A model generated the notes under the pieces. The model was not told the origin of the DNA, did no database searches, and was given only the letters and a program-made list of their open reading frames with translations. The position numbers were made by a program, and so were the translations under genes. A stretch of DNA of 64,000 nt from Roseivivax lentus (GTDB lineage: Bacteria > Pseudomonadota > Alphaproteobacteria > Rhodobacterales > Rhodobacteraceae), in contig NZ_FTOQ01000002.1 in the NCBI RefSeq assembly GCF_900156805.1, forward strand, positions 496,001 through 560,000, written 5' to 3'. This document shows positions 44,529 through 52,179 of this stretch, piece after piece (positions within the stretch are counted from its first letter, which is position 1; each line of letters opens with the position of its first letter).

Positions 44529-45383
44529 TCAGTCGAGAAACGCCTTTTCCACCACGTATTGCTTCGGGTCCGAATTCGCCCCTTCCTCGAGCCCGTAGCC
44601 TTCCAGAAGCTCCTTGATCTCGAGGTTGAAGGCGAGGTTGCCGCAGACCATCGCGCGGTCGGTCTCGGGGTTGATCGGCTCCACCCCCAGATCGGCGAAC
44701 ACCTCGCCCGAGCGCATCAGGTCGGTGATCCGGCCCATCTTCGGGCTCTCCTCGCGGGTGGTGGTCGGATAATAGCGCAGCTTGGCGAGGTTCTCCGCGC
44801 CGATCAGCTCGTTCAGCATCTCGTCCGCGCGGATCTCCTCGATCAGCTTGCGGCCGTATTCCAGCTCGCCCACTTCGCGGCAGGTATGGGTGATGATGAC
44901 CTCGTCGTAATCCTCATAGGTCTGCGGATCGCGCAGCAGCGACGCGAAGGGCGCAAAGCCCGTGCCGGTGGCGAAGAACCAGATGCGCTTGCCGGGCAGC
45001 AGCGCGTCATGGACCAGCGTGCCCACGGGCTTGGGGCGCAGGATGATCTCGTCGCCGGGCTGGATGTGCTGCAGCCGCGAGGTGAGCGGGCCGTCCTGCA
45101 CCTTGATCGAGTAGAATTCCAGCTCCTCGTCCCAGGAGGGCGAGGCGATGGAATAGGCCCTGAGAAGCGGCTTCTGCTTGCCGGTCTTCGGATCCGGTTC
45201 GCCCATCAGGCCGATCATCACGAACTCGCCCGACCGGAAGCGCAGGCTCGCGGGCCGCGTCACCCGGAACGAGAAGAGCCGGTCGGTCCAATGGGTGACT
45301 TCAGTCACGGTCTGGGCGTCGGGGATGGCCATCTTCCTGACCGGCGTCGCGTCACTGTCTTTCACGGGTCTCTGCTCTGTCAT
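44529..45383 (-). CDS. fpr: ferredoxin--NADP reductase
   Basis: 284 residues. FAD-binding part with RFRSGEFVMIGLMGEP and LLRAYSIASPSWDEELEFYSIKV; NADP part with ATGTGFAPFASLLRDP and MVCGNLAFNLEIKELLEGYGLEEG; the C-terminal tail QYVVEKAFLD is that of the Rhodobacter-type (bacterial subclass) enzyme. It exchanges electrons between NADPH and ferredoxin or flavodoxin. Its location just after the cys operon, same strand, 99 bases away, suggests it supplies reductant to sulfite reductase. Confidence 0.92.
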   Translation of the reverse strand: MTEQRPVKDSDATPVRKMAIPDAQTVTEVTHWTDRLFSFRVTRPASLRFRSGEFVMIGLMGEPDPKTGKQKPLLRAYSIASPSWDEELEFYSIKVQDGPLTSRLQHIQPGDEIILRPKPVGTLVHDALLPGKRIWFFATGTGFAPFASLLRDPQTYEDYDEVIITHTCREVGELEYGRKLIEEIRADEMLNELIGAENLAKLRYYPTTTREESPKMGRITDLMRSGEVFADLGVEPINPETDRAMVCGNLAFNLEIKELLEGYGLEEGANSDPKQYVVEKAFLD

Positions 45384-45439
45384 GGCGTCTTCGCGGGGTG
45401 GGTGCCCCGCGCCTTCTGCAATAGTCGAATTCGAATGGA

Positions 45440-45473
45440 GGGGCAAAGGGGGCGTTTGGTCGCCCTCTGCCCC
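45440..45473. terminator. hairpin between the cys operon and fpr
   Basis: GGGGCA (45440-45445) pairs with TGCCCC (45468-45473), and after an AA bulge GGGGGCG (45448-45454) pairs with CGCCCTC (45461-45467). No T-run on either side, so partial termination or message processing is more likely than full termination. Confidence 0.4.
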
Positions 45474-45482
45474 GGCAAAGCC

Positions 45483-45866
45483 TCAGCCGCGCAGGCGCGC
45501 CTGGTAGTCATGCGCCTGCCAATCGGCGCGCAGGCGCCACTGGTCCTCGGGCTGGCGGGCGGCGAGGGCGTCGTCGATCTCGACCTCGTCGAAGCCCGCG
45601 CGGCGCGCCATGGCGTATTGATCCGCGATCACGTGACCGCGCGCCCGAAGCCGCCCGCGATAGCCCCGAAGCCGCAGGAGCCGCGCCAGCGTGAAGCCGC
45701 GCCCGTCGGCGGAGGAGGGGAAGTCGATCACGACCATCTCCGCACCGAGCGCCGCATCCAGCGCCTCGGGCGCGGTGTCGGATGGCATCGTCACGGCCTC
45801 TCCGGATCGGGGGTCGGGGCTGTGGGTGTCGGGGCCGAAGCCCGCATCTGTCACGATCACGCTCAT
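45483..45866 (-). CDS. DUF934-family protein of the sulfate-assimilation operon
   Basis: 127 residues: DALDAALGAEMVVIDFPSSADGRGFTLARLLRLRGYRGRLRARGHVIADQYAMARRAGFDEVEIDD. This is the DUF934 pattern (F-x-D-G-R-x-Y/F-S/T-x-A-x-x-L-R), a family that almost always follows cysH or cysI. It overlaps the cysH stop by four bases. No cofactor motif is visible; it may help deliver electrons or assemble the reductases. Confidence 0.88.
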   Translation of the reverse strand: MSVIVTDAGFGPDTHSPDPRSGEAVTMPSDTAPEALDAALGAEMVVIDFPSSADGRGFTLARLLRLRGYRGRLRARGHVIADQYAMARRAGFDEVEIDDALAARQPEDQWRLRADWQAHDYQARLRG

Positions 45867-46663
45867 GTCGTCTCTCCCTGCCGCTGCGGTCTGCGGACCG
45901 CGCGGCCGTTTTCGAAATGGATGCCGCATTCCTCCTTGGGCTTGTCCCGCCAGCGACCGGCGCGCGGGTCCTCGCCCGGGGCCACCCGGCTGGTGCAGGG
46001 CGCGCAGCCGATCGACGGAAAGCCCCGCGCCACCAGCGGATGCCGGGGCAGGCGGTTCTCGTCCATATAGGCGGCGACGTCGCCCGGCGCCCAATGCGCC
46101 AGCGGGTTGACCTTGATCCGGCCGGTGGCTGCGTCGAGCTCAAAGAACTCCATCGCCGCGCGGTCGCGGGTCTGGTAGCGCTTGCGCCCGGTGATCCAGC
46201 CGTCGAAGCCCCCGAGCGCCGCCTCGAGCGGCTCGACCTTGCGCAGGGCGCAGCAGGCATCGGGGTCGGAATGCCGCAGCGCCCCGTAAGGGTCGCGCGC
46301 CTGCAGCGTCTCCGCGTCGGTCTGCACGATGCGCAGATCGCGCAGGCCCAGCCGTTCGGCCACCTCCTGCTGGTAGACCAGCGTCTCGGTGAACAGGAGC
46401 CGCGTGTCGATGAAAAGCACCGGCACGTTGCGGTCCACCATCGCCACGAGATGCAGCAGCGCGACCGATTCCGCGCCGAAGCTCGACACCATGGCGATCT
46501 GCCCGGCCTCGGGGTCGCGCAGCGCGCCGCGCAGCACGGCCGTCGCGCCGTGATGCCGGTAGCGCGCGTTGAGCGCGGCCACGCGGCCCGCGCGCGCGGC
46601 AAGCTCCGCCGCGCTCAGGGCGCCCGTGTGGGCGTCCTCGCGGGGCTTGGGATCAGGCCGCAT
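45863..46663 (-). CDS. cysH: adenylyl-sulfate (APS) reductase, 4Fe-4S type
   Basis: 266 residues. PAPS-reductase fold with SSFGAESVALLHL and FIDTRLLFTET. Unlike enterobacterial PAPS reductase it has the cluster-binding set C137-C138 ... C220-x2-C223 (DACCALRK; IGCAPCTSR), which marks assimilatory APS reductases. The redox-active cysteine is in KEECGIHF (C246). So reduction starts from APS and needs no APS kinase. It overlaps cysI upstream by 11 bases and the DUF934 gene downstream. Confidence 0.94.
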   Translation of the reverse strand: MRPDPKPREDAHTGALSAAELAARAGRVAALNARYRHHGATAVLRGALRDPEAGQIAMVSSFGAESVALLHLVAMVDRNVPVLFIDTRLLFTETLVYQQEVAERLGLRDLRIVQTDAETLQARDPYGALRHSDPDACCALRKVEPLEAALGGFDGWITGRKRYQTRDRAAMEFFELDAATGRIKVNPLAHWAPGDVAAYMDENRLPRHPLVARGFPSIGCAPCTSRVAPGEDPRAGRWRDKPKEECGIHFENGRAVRRPQRQGETT

Positions 46664-48332
46664 CGGCGCGCGCCTCCTTGTCCGGCGCGTCGTAGAGCGC
46701 GGCCTTGAACGGCGCCATGCCGATCCGCCGGAAAGTCGCGAGGAAATCCTCCTCCGCACCCGCGCGCTCAGCGAGATACGTTTCGACGATGCGCTCCACC
46801 GCCGGCACGATCTCGTCCGCCGAAAAGCCCGGTCCGGTCCGCTGACCCAGCGCCGCATCCGGTCCCTGATCGCCGCCAAGCGTGATCTGGTAGTTCTCCA
46901 CGCCCGCGCGGTCGAGGCCCAGTATGCCGATATGGCCCACATGGTGGTGCCCGCAGGCATTGATGCAGCCCGAGATCTTGATCTTCAGATCGCCCACCTG
47001 GTGCTCGATCTTCAGCGCATCGAAGCGCAGCGCGATCTCCTGCGCGACGGGGATGGAGCGCGCCGTGGCCAGCGCGCAGTAATCCATGCCCGGGCAGGCG
47101 ATGATGTCCGACACCTTGCCGATATTGGCGGTGCCGAGCCCATGGGCGCGCAGGATCGCGTGCAGCGCGGGCAGGTCCGACAGATGCACATGCGGCAGCA
47201 CGACGTTCTGCTCGTGGCTGATGCGCAATTCGTCATGGCCGTAGCGCTCGGCGACATCGGCCAGAACGCGCATCTGCAGGGCGCTGGCATCGCCGGGCGT
47301 CGCGCCATGGGCCTTCAGCGAGACCTGCACGATCGCGTAGCCCTCGGCCCGGTGCGCGGCGAGGTTGCTGTCGGTCCAGGCGCGGAACACGGGATCGGCG
47401 TCGCGCGCGGCGTGGTAGGCGTCAACCGGCGCGTCGCGGAAGGCGGGCGGGGCGAAGGCCGCGCGGATCCCGGCCAGCATCACCTGGTCGATGCCCGAAA
47501 AGGCCGCGCGGGTCTCGGCGAAGCGCGCCTCCACGAGGCGGCGGATCTCGTCGATGCCATGCTCGTGCACGGTGATCTTGATCCGCGCCTTGTACTTGTT
47601 GTCGCGCCGCCCGAGCAGGTTCCAGACCGACACGATCGCCTCGAGATAGGGCAGAAGGTCGGCCTCGGGCAGCGCGTCATGCAGCACCTTGCCGATCATC
47701 GGCGTGCGGCCGAGACCGCCGCCCACCAGCACCTGGTAGGCGATGCCGCCATCCGCGGCCCGCACGATCCTGAGCCCGATGTCATGCGCTGCCGTCACGG
47801 CGCGGTCGGCGGGGCTGCCGGTCACGGCAATCTTGAACTTGCGCGGCAGGAACTGGAATTCCGGATGATCGGTCGACCATTGCCGGATCAGCTCGGCCAC
47901 GGGCCGGGGATCGGCGACCTCGTCGGCGGCGGCGCCCGCGAAATGGTCGGCGGTCACGTTGCGGATGGTGTTGCCGGAGGTCTGGATCGCGTGCATCTCC
48001 ACCTCGGCCAGCGCATCGAGGATGTCCGGCACGTCGCCCAGCACCGGCCAGTTGAACTGGATGTTCTGGCGCGTGGTGAAATGCCCGTAGCCCTTGTCCC
48101 AGCGCTCCGCGATCTGGGCGAGCTGGCGCATCTGGCGGCTGTCGAGCGTGCCGTAGGGGATGGCCACGCGCAGCATGTAGGCATGCAGCTGCAGGTAGAG
48201 CCCGTTCATCAGCCGCAGGGGCTTGAACTCGTCCTCGGTCAGGCTGCCGTCGATGCGGCGCGCGACCTGGGCGCGAAACTGGCGGTTGCGCTCGGCGACG
48301 AAGCCGGCGTCGAAATCGGTGTAGCGGTACAT
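46653..48332 (-). CDS. cysI: sulfite reductase (siroheme, 4Fe-4S)
   Basis: 559 residues. Nitrite/sulfite reductase duplicated fold: YGHFTTRQNIQFNWPVLGDVPDILDAL, TSGNTIRNVTADHF, and the cluster/siroheme ligands in IIACPGMDYCALA and GCINACGHHHVGHIGILG (about 413-457). It is a single-polypeptide type; no CysJ flavoprotein gene is present, so ferredoxin fed by the nearby fpr product is the likely donor. The start MYRYTDFDAGF is the conserved one. Confidence 0.94.
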   Translation of the reverse strand: MYRYTDFDAGFVAERNRQFRAQVARRIDGSLTEDEFKPLRLMNGLYLQLHAYMLRVAIPYGTLDSRQMRQLAQIAERWDKGYGHFTTRQNIQFNWPVLGDVPDILDALAEVEMHAIQTSGNTIRNVTADHFAGAAADEVADPRPVAELIRQWSTDHPEFQFLPRKFKIAVTGSPADRAVTAAHDIGLRIVRAADGGIAYQVLVGGGLGRTPMIGKVLHDALPEADLLPYLEAIVSVWNLLGRRDNKYKARIKITVHEHGIDEIRRLVEARFAETRAAFSGIDQVMLAGIRAAFAPPAFRDAPVDAYHAARDADPVFRAWTDSNLAAHRAEGYAIVQVSLKAHGATPGDASALQMRVLADVAERYGHDELRISHEQNVVLPHVHLSDLPALHAILRAHGLGTANIGKVSDIIACPGMDYCALATARSIPVAQEIALRFDALKIEHQVGDLKIKISGCINACGHHHVGHIGILGLDRAGVENYQITLGGDQGPDAALGQRTGPGFSADEIVPAVERIVETYLAERAGAEEDFLATFRRIGMAPFKAALYDAPDKEARADAA

Positions 48333-48396
48333 GGGAAGTCTCCTGCCATCGCGGCCGGGGGCCACGTTTCTCGGGGAAAACGCGGGCTGAATTGTC

Positions 48397-48711
48397 TTAC
48401 AATTCAGCGCCCGGCCGGTGTTCCTGTTTGCCATGGGCGTAGTTCGAGGGACCCTTGCGGCGGAAGGCCTCGCGGAAATGCGCGGGCTCGGGGCCGCGCG
48501 GACCCGGCGTCACGTCGGCGAGATACGCGCCGACGATCTCGCCCGGGCGCGATTGCGCATCGAGCAGGCGCAGCTGCGCATCGGCCTCGTCGCTCAGCAC
48601 TTCGGCCTCGGCGAGATCGCGGGTCCAGTCGCCGGTCTCGGTAAGGTAGATCACGTCGCCTTCCAGAAGCGCGTTGCCGGTGACGACTTTCGGGGTGAAT
48701 GCGCGGGGCAT
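48397..48711 (-). CDS. DUF2849-family protein
   Basis: 104 residues: AFTPKVVTGNALLEGDVIYLTETGDWTRDLAEAEVLSDEADAQLRLLDAQ, then GPSNYAHGKQEHRPG. This matches DUF2849, which in alphaproteobacteria lies between cysG and cysI. Its start overlaps the cysG stop by one base. The GDVIYLTETGDW core is beta-rich. No function established to my knowledge; constant linkage points to a helper of sulfite reduction. Confidence 0.85.
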   Translation of the reverse strand: MPRAFTPKVVTGNALLEGDVIYLTETGDWTRDLAEAEVLSDEADAQLRLLDAQSRPGEIVGAYLADVTPGPRGPEPAHFREAFRRKGPSNYAHGKQEHRPGAEL

Positions 48712-50105
48712 CAGAGCGCCTCCTTCATCAATCGCGTGGCGGTGGCTTCGGCGCTGCGCGGGGCAAGGCCGAAGAGCGTCAGGGCCGGGCCCGAGAGCGC
48801 CGCCTGCGCCAGATCGGACGCCAGCGCGGCGAGCGTCGTGGCGAGGATGCGCTGATCGGGCCGCGAGGCGTTCTCGATCACCGTGACCGGGGTGTCGGGC
48901 CCCGCCCCATGCATCAAGAGGCGCCCCTGGATGAAGCGCGCGGCGCGCTTGCCCATGTAGATCGCCGCGACCTCGCCGGGGCGGGCCAGCGCCTTCCAGT
49001 CGTGATCGGCAAAGCCCTTCATGTCGTGGCCGGTCAGAAACCGCACGCTCGCGTTGCGCTCGCGCTTCGTCAGGCTCTGCCCGATGGTGGCGACGGCGGC
49101 GGAGGCGGCGGTGATGCCCGGCACGATCTCCCAGGCGATGTCCGCCGCGGTGACCGCGTCGATTTCCTCGTCGAGCCGGCCGAAGACCGTCGGATCGCCG
49201 GATTTCAGCCGCACGACCTGCGCGCCCGCGCTTGCATGTTCGACGATCAGCGCGTCGATATCGGCCTGGCTCATGGAGGGGCCGAACCCCTCCTTGCCGG
49301 CATCGACGAGGATCGCCTCGCGGCGCGCCAGCTCCAGGATCGCGGGTGAAATCAGCCGGTCATGGATGACCACGTCCGCCTCGTCGAGCGCGCGGCGCGC
49401 CTTCAGGGTCAGCAGGTCCGGATCGCCCGGCCCCGCGCCCACGAACAGGACGCGCCCCGGCCGCGGCGCCTCGGACAGATGCGCCTGCAAAAGCGTGTCG
49501 AGCGTCGCGCGCACCGCTTCCTCGCCGCCCGCGCGTAGGGCCTCGCTGCCCGCCCCGCCGTAAAAGGCGGCCCAGAAATCCCGGCGCTTGCGGCCCATGG
49601 GCAAGGCGTCGGCGACCTTGCGGAAGGCCTTTCCGATCCGCGCCAGCGGGCCCAGATCGGCGGGCAGGCGTTCCTCGAGATCGCGCTTGATCGCGCGGGC
49701 CAGCACCGGGGCCGCGCCCTCGGTGCCGATCGCCACGGTCACCGGGTCGCGGTCGACGATGGCCGGGGTGATGAACTGGCTGTCCTGCAGATTGTCGACG
49801 ATATTGGCGAGCGCGCCGTCGGCGCGGGCCAGCGCCACGTCGCGCGCATCCTGCGCCGCGTCCTCGTTGGCGGCATAGAACAGCACCGCGCAAAGCGCGT
49901 CGCCCGGCGCCATGGCGCGCCGCGCGAGCCTGAGCTTCCCGGCCTCGGCCCAGGCCGCGATCTCGGGGGCGGGATCGGGGGCGAAGACGGTCAGGTTGGC
50001 CTCGGTCTTCATCAGAAGCCGGAGCTTCGCGAGGGCCGCCTCACCGCCGCCCGAGACGACCACGCGCCGTCCTGCGAGCGCCACGAAGATGGGAAAATGC
50101 TGCAT
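48711..50105 (-). CDS. cysG: siroheme synthase (trifunctional)
   Basis: 464 residues, full length. The N-terminal part (1-150) is the precorrin-2 dehydrogenase/ferrochelatase (VALAGRRVVVSGGGEAALAKLRLL), the C-terminal part (about 215-464) the uroporphyrinogen-III methyltransferase with VGAGPGDPDLLTLKARRAL, VIHDRLIS, RLKSGDPTVFGR and VPGITAASAAVA. It makes the siroheme needed by the sulfite reductase in the same operon. First gene of the leftward cys unit. Confidence 0.95.
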   Translation of the reverse strand: MQHFPIFVALAGRRVVVSGGGEAALAKLRLLMKTEANLTVFAPDPAPEIAAWAEAGKLRLARRAMAPGDALCAVLFYAANEDAAQDARDVALARADGALANIVDNLQDSQFITPAIVDRDPVTVAIGTEGAAPVLARAIKRDLEERLPADLGPLARIGKAFRKVADALPMGRKRRDFWAAFYGGAGSEALRAGGEEAVRATLDTLLQAHLSEAPRPGRVLFVGAGPGDPDLLTLKARRALDEADVVIHDRLISPAILELARREAILVDAGKEGFGPSMSQADIDALIVEHASAGAQVVRLKSGDPTVFGRLDEEIDAVTAADIAWEIVPGITAASAAVATIGQSLTKRERNASVRFLTGHDMKGFADHDWKALARPGEVAAIYMGKRAARFIQGRLLMHGAGPDTPVTVIENASRPDQRILATTLAALASDLAQAALSGPALTLFGLAPRSAEATATRLMKEAL

Positions 50106-50153
50106 GTCGGGCCTTCTGAACTTTCGCCGTTTTCCTGCCTATAAATAGAATAT

Positions 50154-50222
50154 TGTCCGTCAGGATATCTAGATACTTGTGGAAACAAGGACATATGTTC
50201 TATCTGTCCGCGACAAGGACAG
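50154..50222. promoter_or_regulatory. candidate operator between cysG and the Lrp-type regulator
   Basis: Half-sites TGTCC/GGACA occur four times: TGTCC 50155-50158 region, GGACA 50189-50193, TGTCC 50205-50209 and GGACA 50217-50221. ACAAGGACA is a direct repeat (50185-50193, 50213-50221). CTGTCC (50204-50209) and GGACAG (50217-50222) form an inverted repeat. TATCTAGATA (50166-50175) and CTTGT/ACAAG (50176-50189) are further palindromes. This density in a 129-base divergent gap fits multi-site Lrp/AsnC binding. Confidence 0.6.
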
Positions 50223-50234
50223 GGAGTATTCCAA

Positions 50235-50714
50235 ATGGCTGCGAAAGACGGGACAGAGGTCCGGCTCGACGACACGGATCGGAAAATTCTCGGCGAGCTG
50301 CAGCGCGATGCGAGCCAGTCCCTCGACGATATCGCCCGGAATGTGGGCTCGTCGAAGACGCCGGTGTGGAATCGCATCCGCAAGATGCGCGACGCGGGCA
50401 TCATCGGCGCGCAGACCGTGCAGCTCGATGCCGAGGCGCTGGGCTTCGAGGCCTGTTTCTTCGTGCTGATCCGCACTTCCGAGCACGAGGCGGAGTGGCA
50501 GCGCCGGTTCCTGCGCGCGCTGCAGGAGCGGCCCGAAGTGCAGGAGGCGCACCGGCTCGCGGGCGATATCGACTATATCCTGAAGGTTCGGGTGAAGAAC
50601 GCGCGCGCCTACGACGCCTTCTACCAGGCGCTGATCTCGGAGGTGAAGGTGCACAACGTGACGGCCCTGCTGTCGATGGAGGAGATCAAGTCGACCACCG
50701 CCTTGCCGCTCTGA
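50235..50714 (+). CDS. Lrp/AsnC-family transcriptional regulator
   Basis: 159 residues. N-terminal winged helix: LDDTDRKILGELQRDASQSLDDIARNVGSSKTPVWNRIRKMRDAGIIGAQTVQLD; C-terminal RAM/AsnC ligand domain: FVLIRTSEHEAEWQRRFLRALQERPEVQEAHRLAGDIDYILKVRVKNARAYDAFYQ. AGGGAG precedes the ATG. It is divergent from cysG with only 129 bases between, so it probably controls the cys operon and itself; the effector could be an amino acid such as cysteine or its precursor. Confidence 0.9.
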   Translation: MAAKDGTEVRLDDTDRKILGELQRDASQSLDDIARNVGSSKTPVWNRIRKMRDAGIIGAQTVQLDAEALGFEACFFVLIRTSEHEAEWQRRFLRALQERPEVQEAHRLAGDIDYILKVRVKNARAYDAFYQALISEVKVHNVTALLSMEEIKSTTALPL

Positions 50715-50817
50715 GCCGCGCGCCGCTCCTTGGCGCTTGCGCGCCGCCTCGCTTGGGCCTTGGGCTTTGACAAATGGGCGATGCGCGGGCGGGGAAGCTT
50801 CGGATCTTCTGCTGAGA

Positions 50818-50851
50818 GGCGTTTCAGGGGCAGGTCTGCCCTGAAAGCGCC
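50818..50851. terminator. hairpin after the Lrp-type gene
   Basis: GGCGTTTCAGGG(G)CA (50818-50832) pairs with TGCCCTGAAA(G)CGCC (50837-50851) around GGTC, with one bulge on each side. About 13 pairs; the T-run is missing. Confidence 0.5.
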
Positions 50852-50932
50852 CTTGCGATCCTCGGTGCGAGTCGCGCGCGCCTCAAGGACAAGCCGGGCC
50901 GAGGCCCGGTCGCCTGCGGCGATCCTTGACCC
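50830..50932 (+). repeat. dispersed intergenic repeat, copy A
   Basis: Shares ordered blocks with 59707-59809: GCAGGTC at the left end, CCTC-AGG-CAAGCC in the middle, AGGCCCG, GCCTGCGGC and GACCC at the right end, and the same overall length of 103 bases. Inside it AAGGA...TCCTT encloses a CCGGGCC/GGCCCGG stem (50894-50909). Both copies stand beside the 3' end of a gene read leftward. Confidence 0.6.
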
Positions 50933-50941
50933 GCGCCCGAC

Positions 50942-52117
50942 TCACGAACGGGCGACGATCAGCCTTTCGAGCCCGTGGAAATGGTAGGTATCGCCGTAGC
51001 GCGGCGGCGCGGCGAGGGTCAGGCCGGGCATCCGCGCGAAGAGGATGGGCAGGGCGATCTGCATCTCGAGCCGCGCCAGTGGCGCGCCGACGCAGAAATG
51101 AAGCCCGCCGCCGAAAGCGAGGTGCCGCGCGGGGGCGCGGCCGGGATCGAAGCGGTCGGGATCGGGTCCCAGCGCCCCGTCGCGCCCCGCCGAGGCCAGC
51201 AGCAGCCCCACCTCGTCGCCGCGCCGGAACCGGTGGCCGAACAGCGTGACCTCCTCGTAGGCGATGCGGGTGAAGAGGTGCAACGGCGGGTCGTAGCGCA
51301 GGATTTCCTCCGCGGCGGCCTCGGCGCTGTCCGGGGTGACCGTCCGCCCGTGCTCCAGCAGCGCCTTCACCCCGTTGCCGATGCTATGCACCGTCGCCTC
51401 GTGCCCGGCATTCAGAAGCAGGATCGCGGTGGCGATCAGCTCGTCGGTCGACAACCGCGCGCCGTCTTCCTCGGCCGCGATCAGGTGCGACAGCAGGTCG
51501 TCCGCGGGGCTCTGCCGCCGTGTCGCGATATGGCCCCGCAGGAAGTCCGAAAAGGCCGATGCGGCGCCCGCCGCCGCTTCCTCGTCCGCGCGGCTGCGGC
51601 CCGCCTGGTACATGCCGACCATGGCGTGGCTCCAGGCGAGGAGGTCGTCCGCGCGGTCCTCGGGCACGCCCAGAAGCCGGGCGATCACGATCACCGGCAG
51701 GCGTTCGGCGAAGACCGGCAGCAGGTCGAACGGTCCCGCGGGCGCGGCATCGAGCAGCGCATGGGCGAGCGCCGCGATCTCGGGCGCGAGCCCCGCGATC
51801 CGGCGCGAGGTGAAGGCGCGCAGCACGAGGCCCCGCAGGCGGGTGTGGCGCGGCGGCTCCAGCTCCAGCATGGAATGGTTTTCGACCGCGTAGAACGGCG
51901 CCAGATGCGCGGGCCGGGGCGGGGTGAGGTCGGCGGGCCGTTCGCGCCCGAAGCGGCGGTCCTTCAGCAGCGCCGACACCGCCCGGTGCGTGGGCGCGCA
52001 GACCATGCCGTATTCGTCCCAGACCACCAGATCGCCCAGCTCCCGGGCCCGGGCATAGAACGGATAGGGATCCTGGACGAAGGCGGGATCGGTGGGAGAT
52101 TGGCTCAGATGCTGCAT
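50942..52117 (-). CDS. cytochrome P450
   Basis: 391 residues. Heme loop FGGGLHFCVGAPLARLEMQ with the ligand at about C342; I-helix LLNAGHEATVHS; the K-helix AAEEILRYDPP; and PERF-region RFDPGRAPARHLAFGGG. Soluble, class I bacterial type without a membrane anchor. No ferredoxin gene adjoins it, so the redox partner is elsewhere (the fpr product at 44.5 kb is a possible reductase). The start MQHLSQSPTDPAFVQDPYPFY was preferred over an in-frame ATG at 52141. Confidence 0.9.
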   Translation of the reverse strand: MQHLSQSPTDPAFVQDPYPFYARARELGDLVVWDEYGMVCAPTHRAVSALLKDRRFGRERPADLTPPRPAHLAPFYAVENHSMLELEPPRHTRLRGLVLRAFTSRRIAGLAPEIAALAHALLDAAPAGPFDLLPVFAERLPVIVIARLLGVPEDRADDLLAWSHAMVGMYQAGRSRADEEAAAGAASAFSDFLRGHIATRRQSPADDLLSHLIAAEEDGARLSTDELIATAILLLNAGHEATVHSIGNGVKALLEHGRTVTPDSAEAAAEEILRYDPPLHLFTRIAYEEVTLFGHRFRRGDEVGLLLASAGRDGALGPDPDRFDPGRAPARHLAFGGGLHFCVGAPLARLEMQIALPILFARMPGLTLAAPPRYGDTYHFHGLERLIVARS

Positions 52118-52179
52118 CGCCGGCCGAGCTTGGCGCGCCACGCTGGCGCAGGCAAGCCGCCTCGGGCTAGGAAGGGGAC

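Noticed and set aside
46569-48644. 691-residue open frame antisense to cysI
   Set aside because: Shadow of the sulfite reductase gene; no homology pattern.
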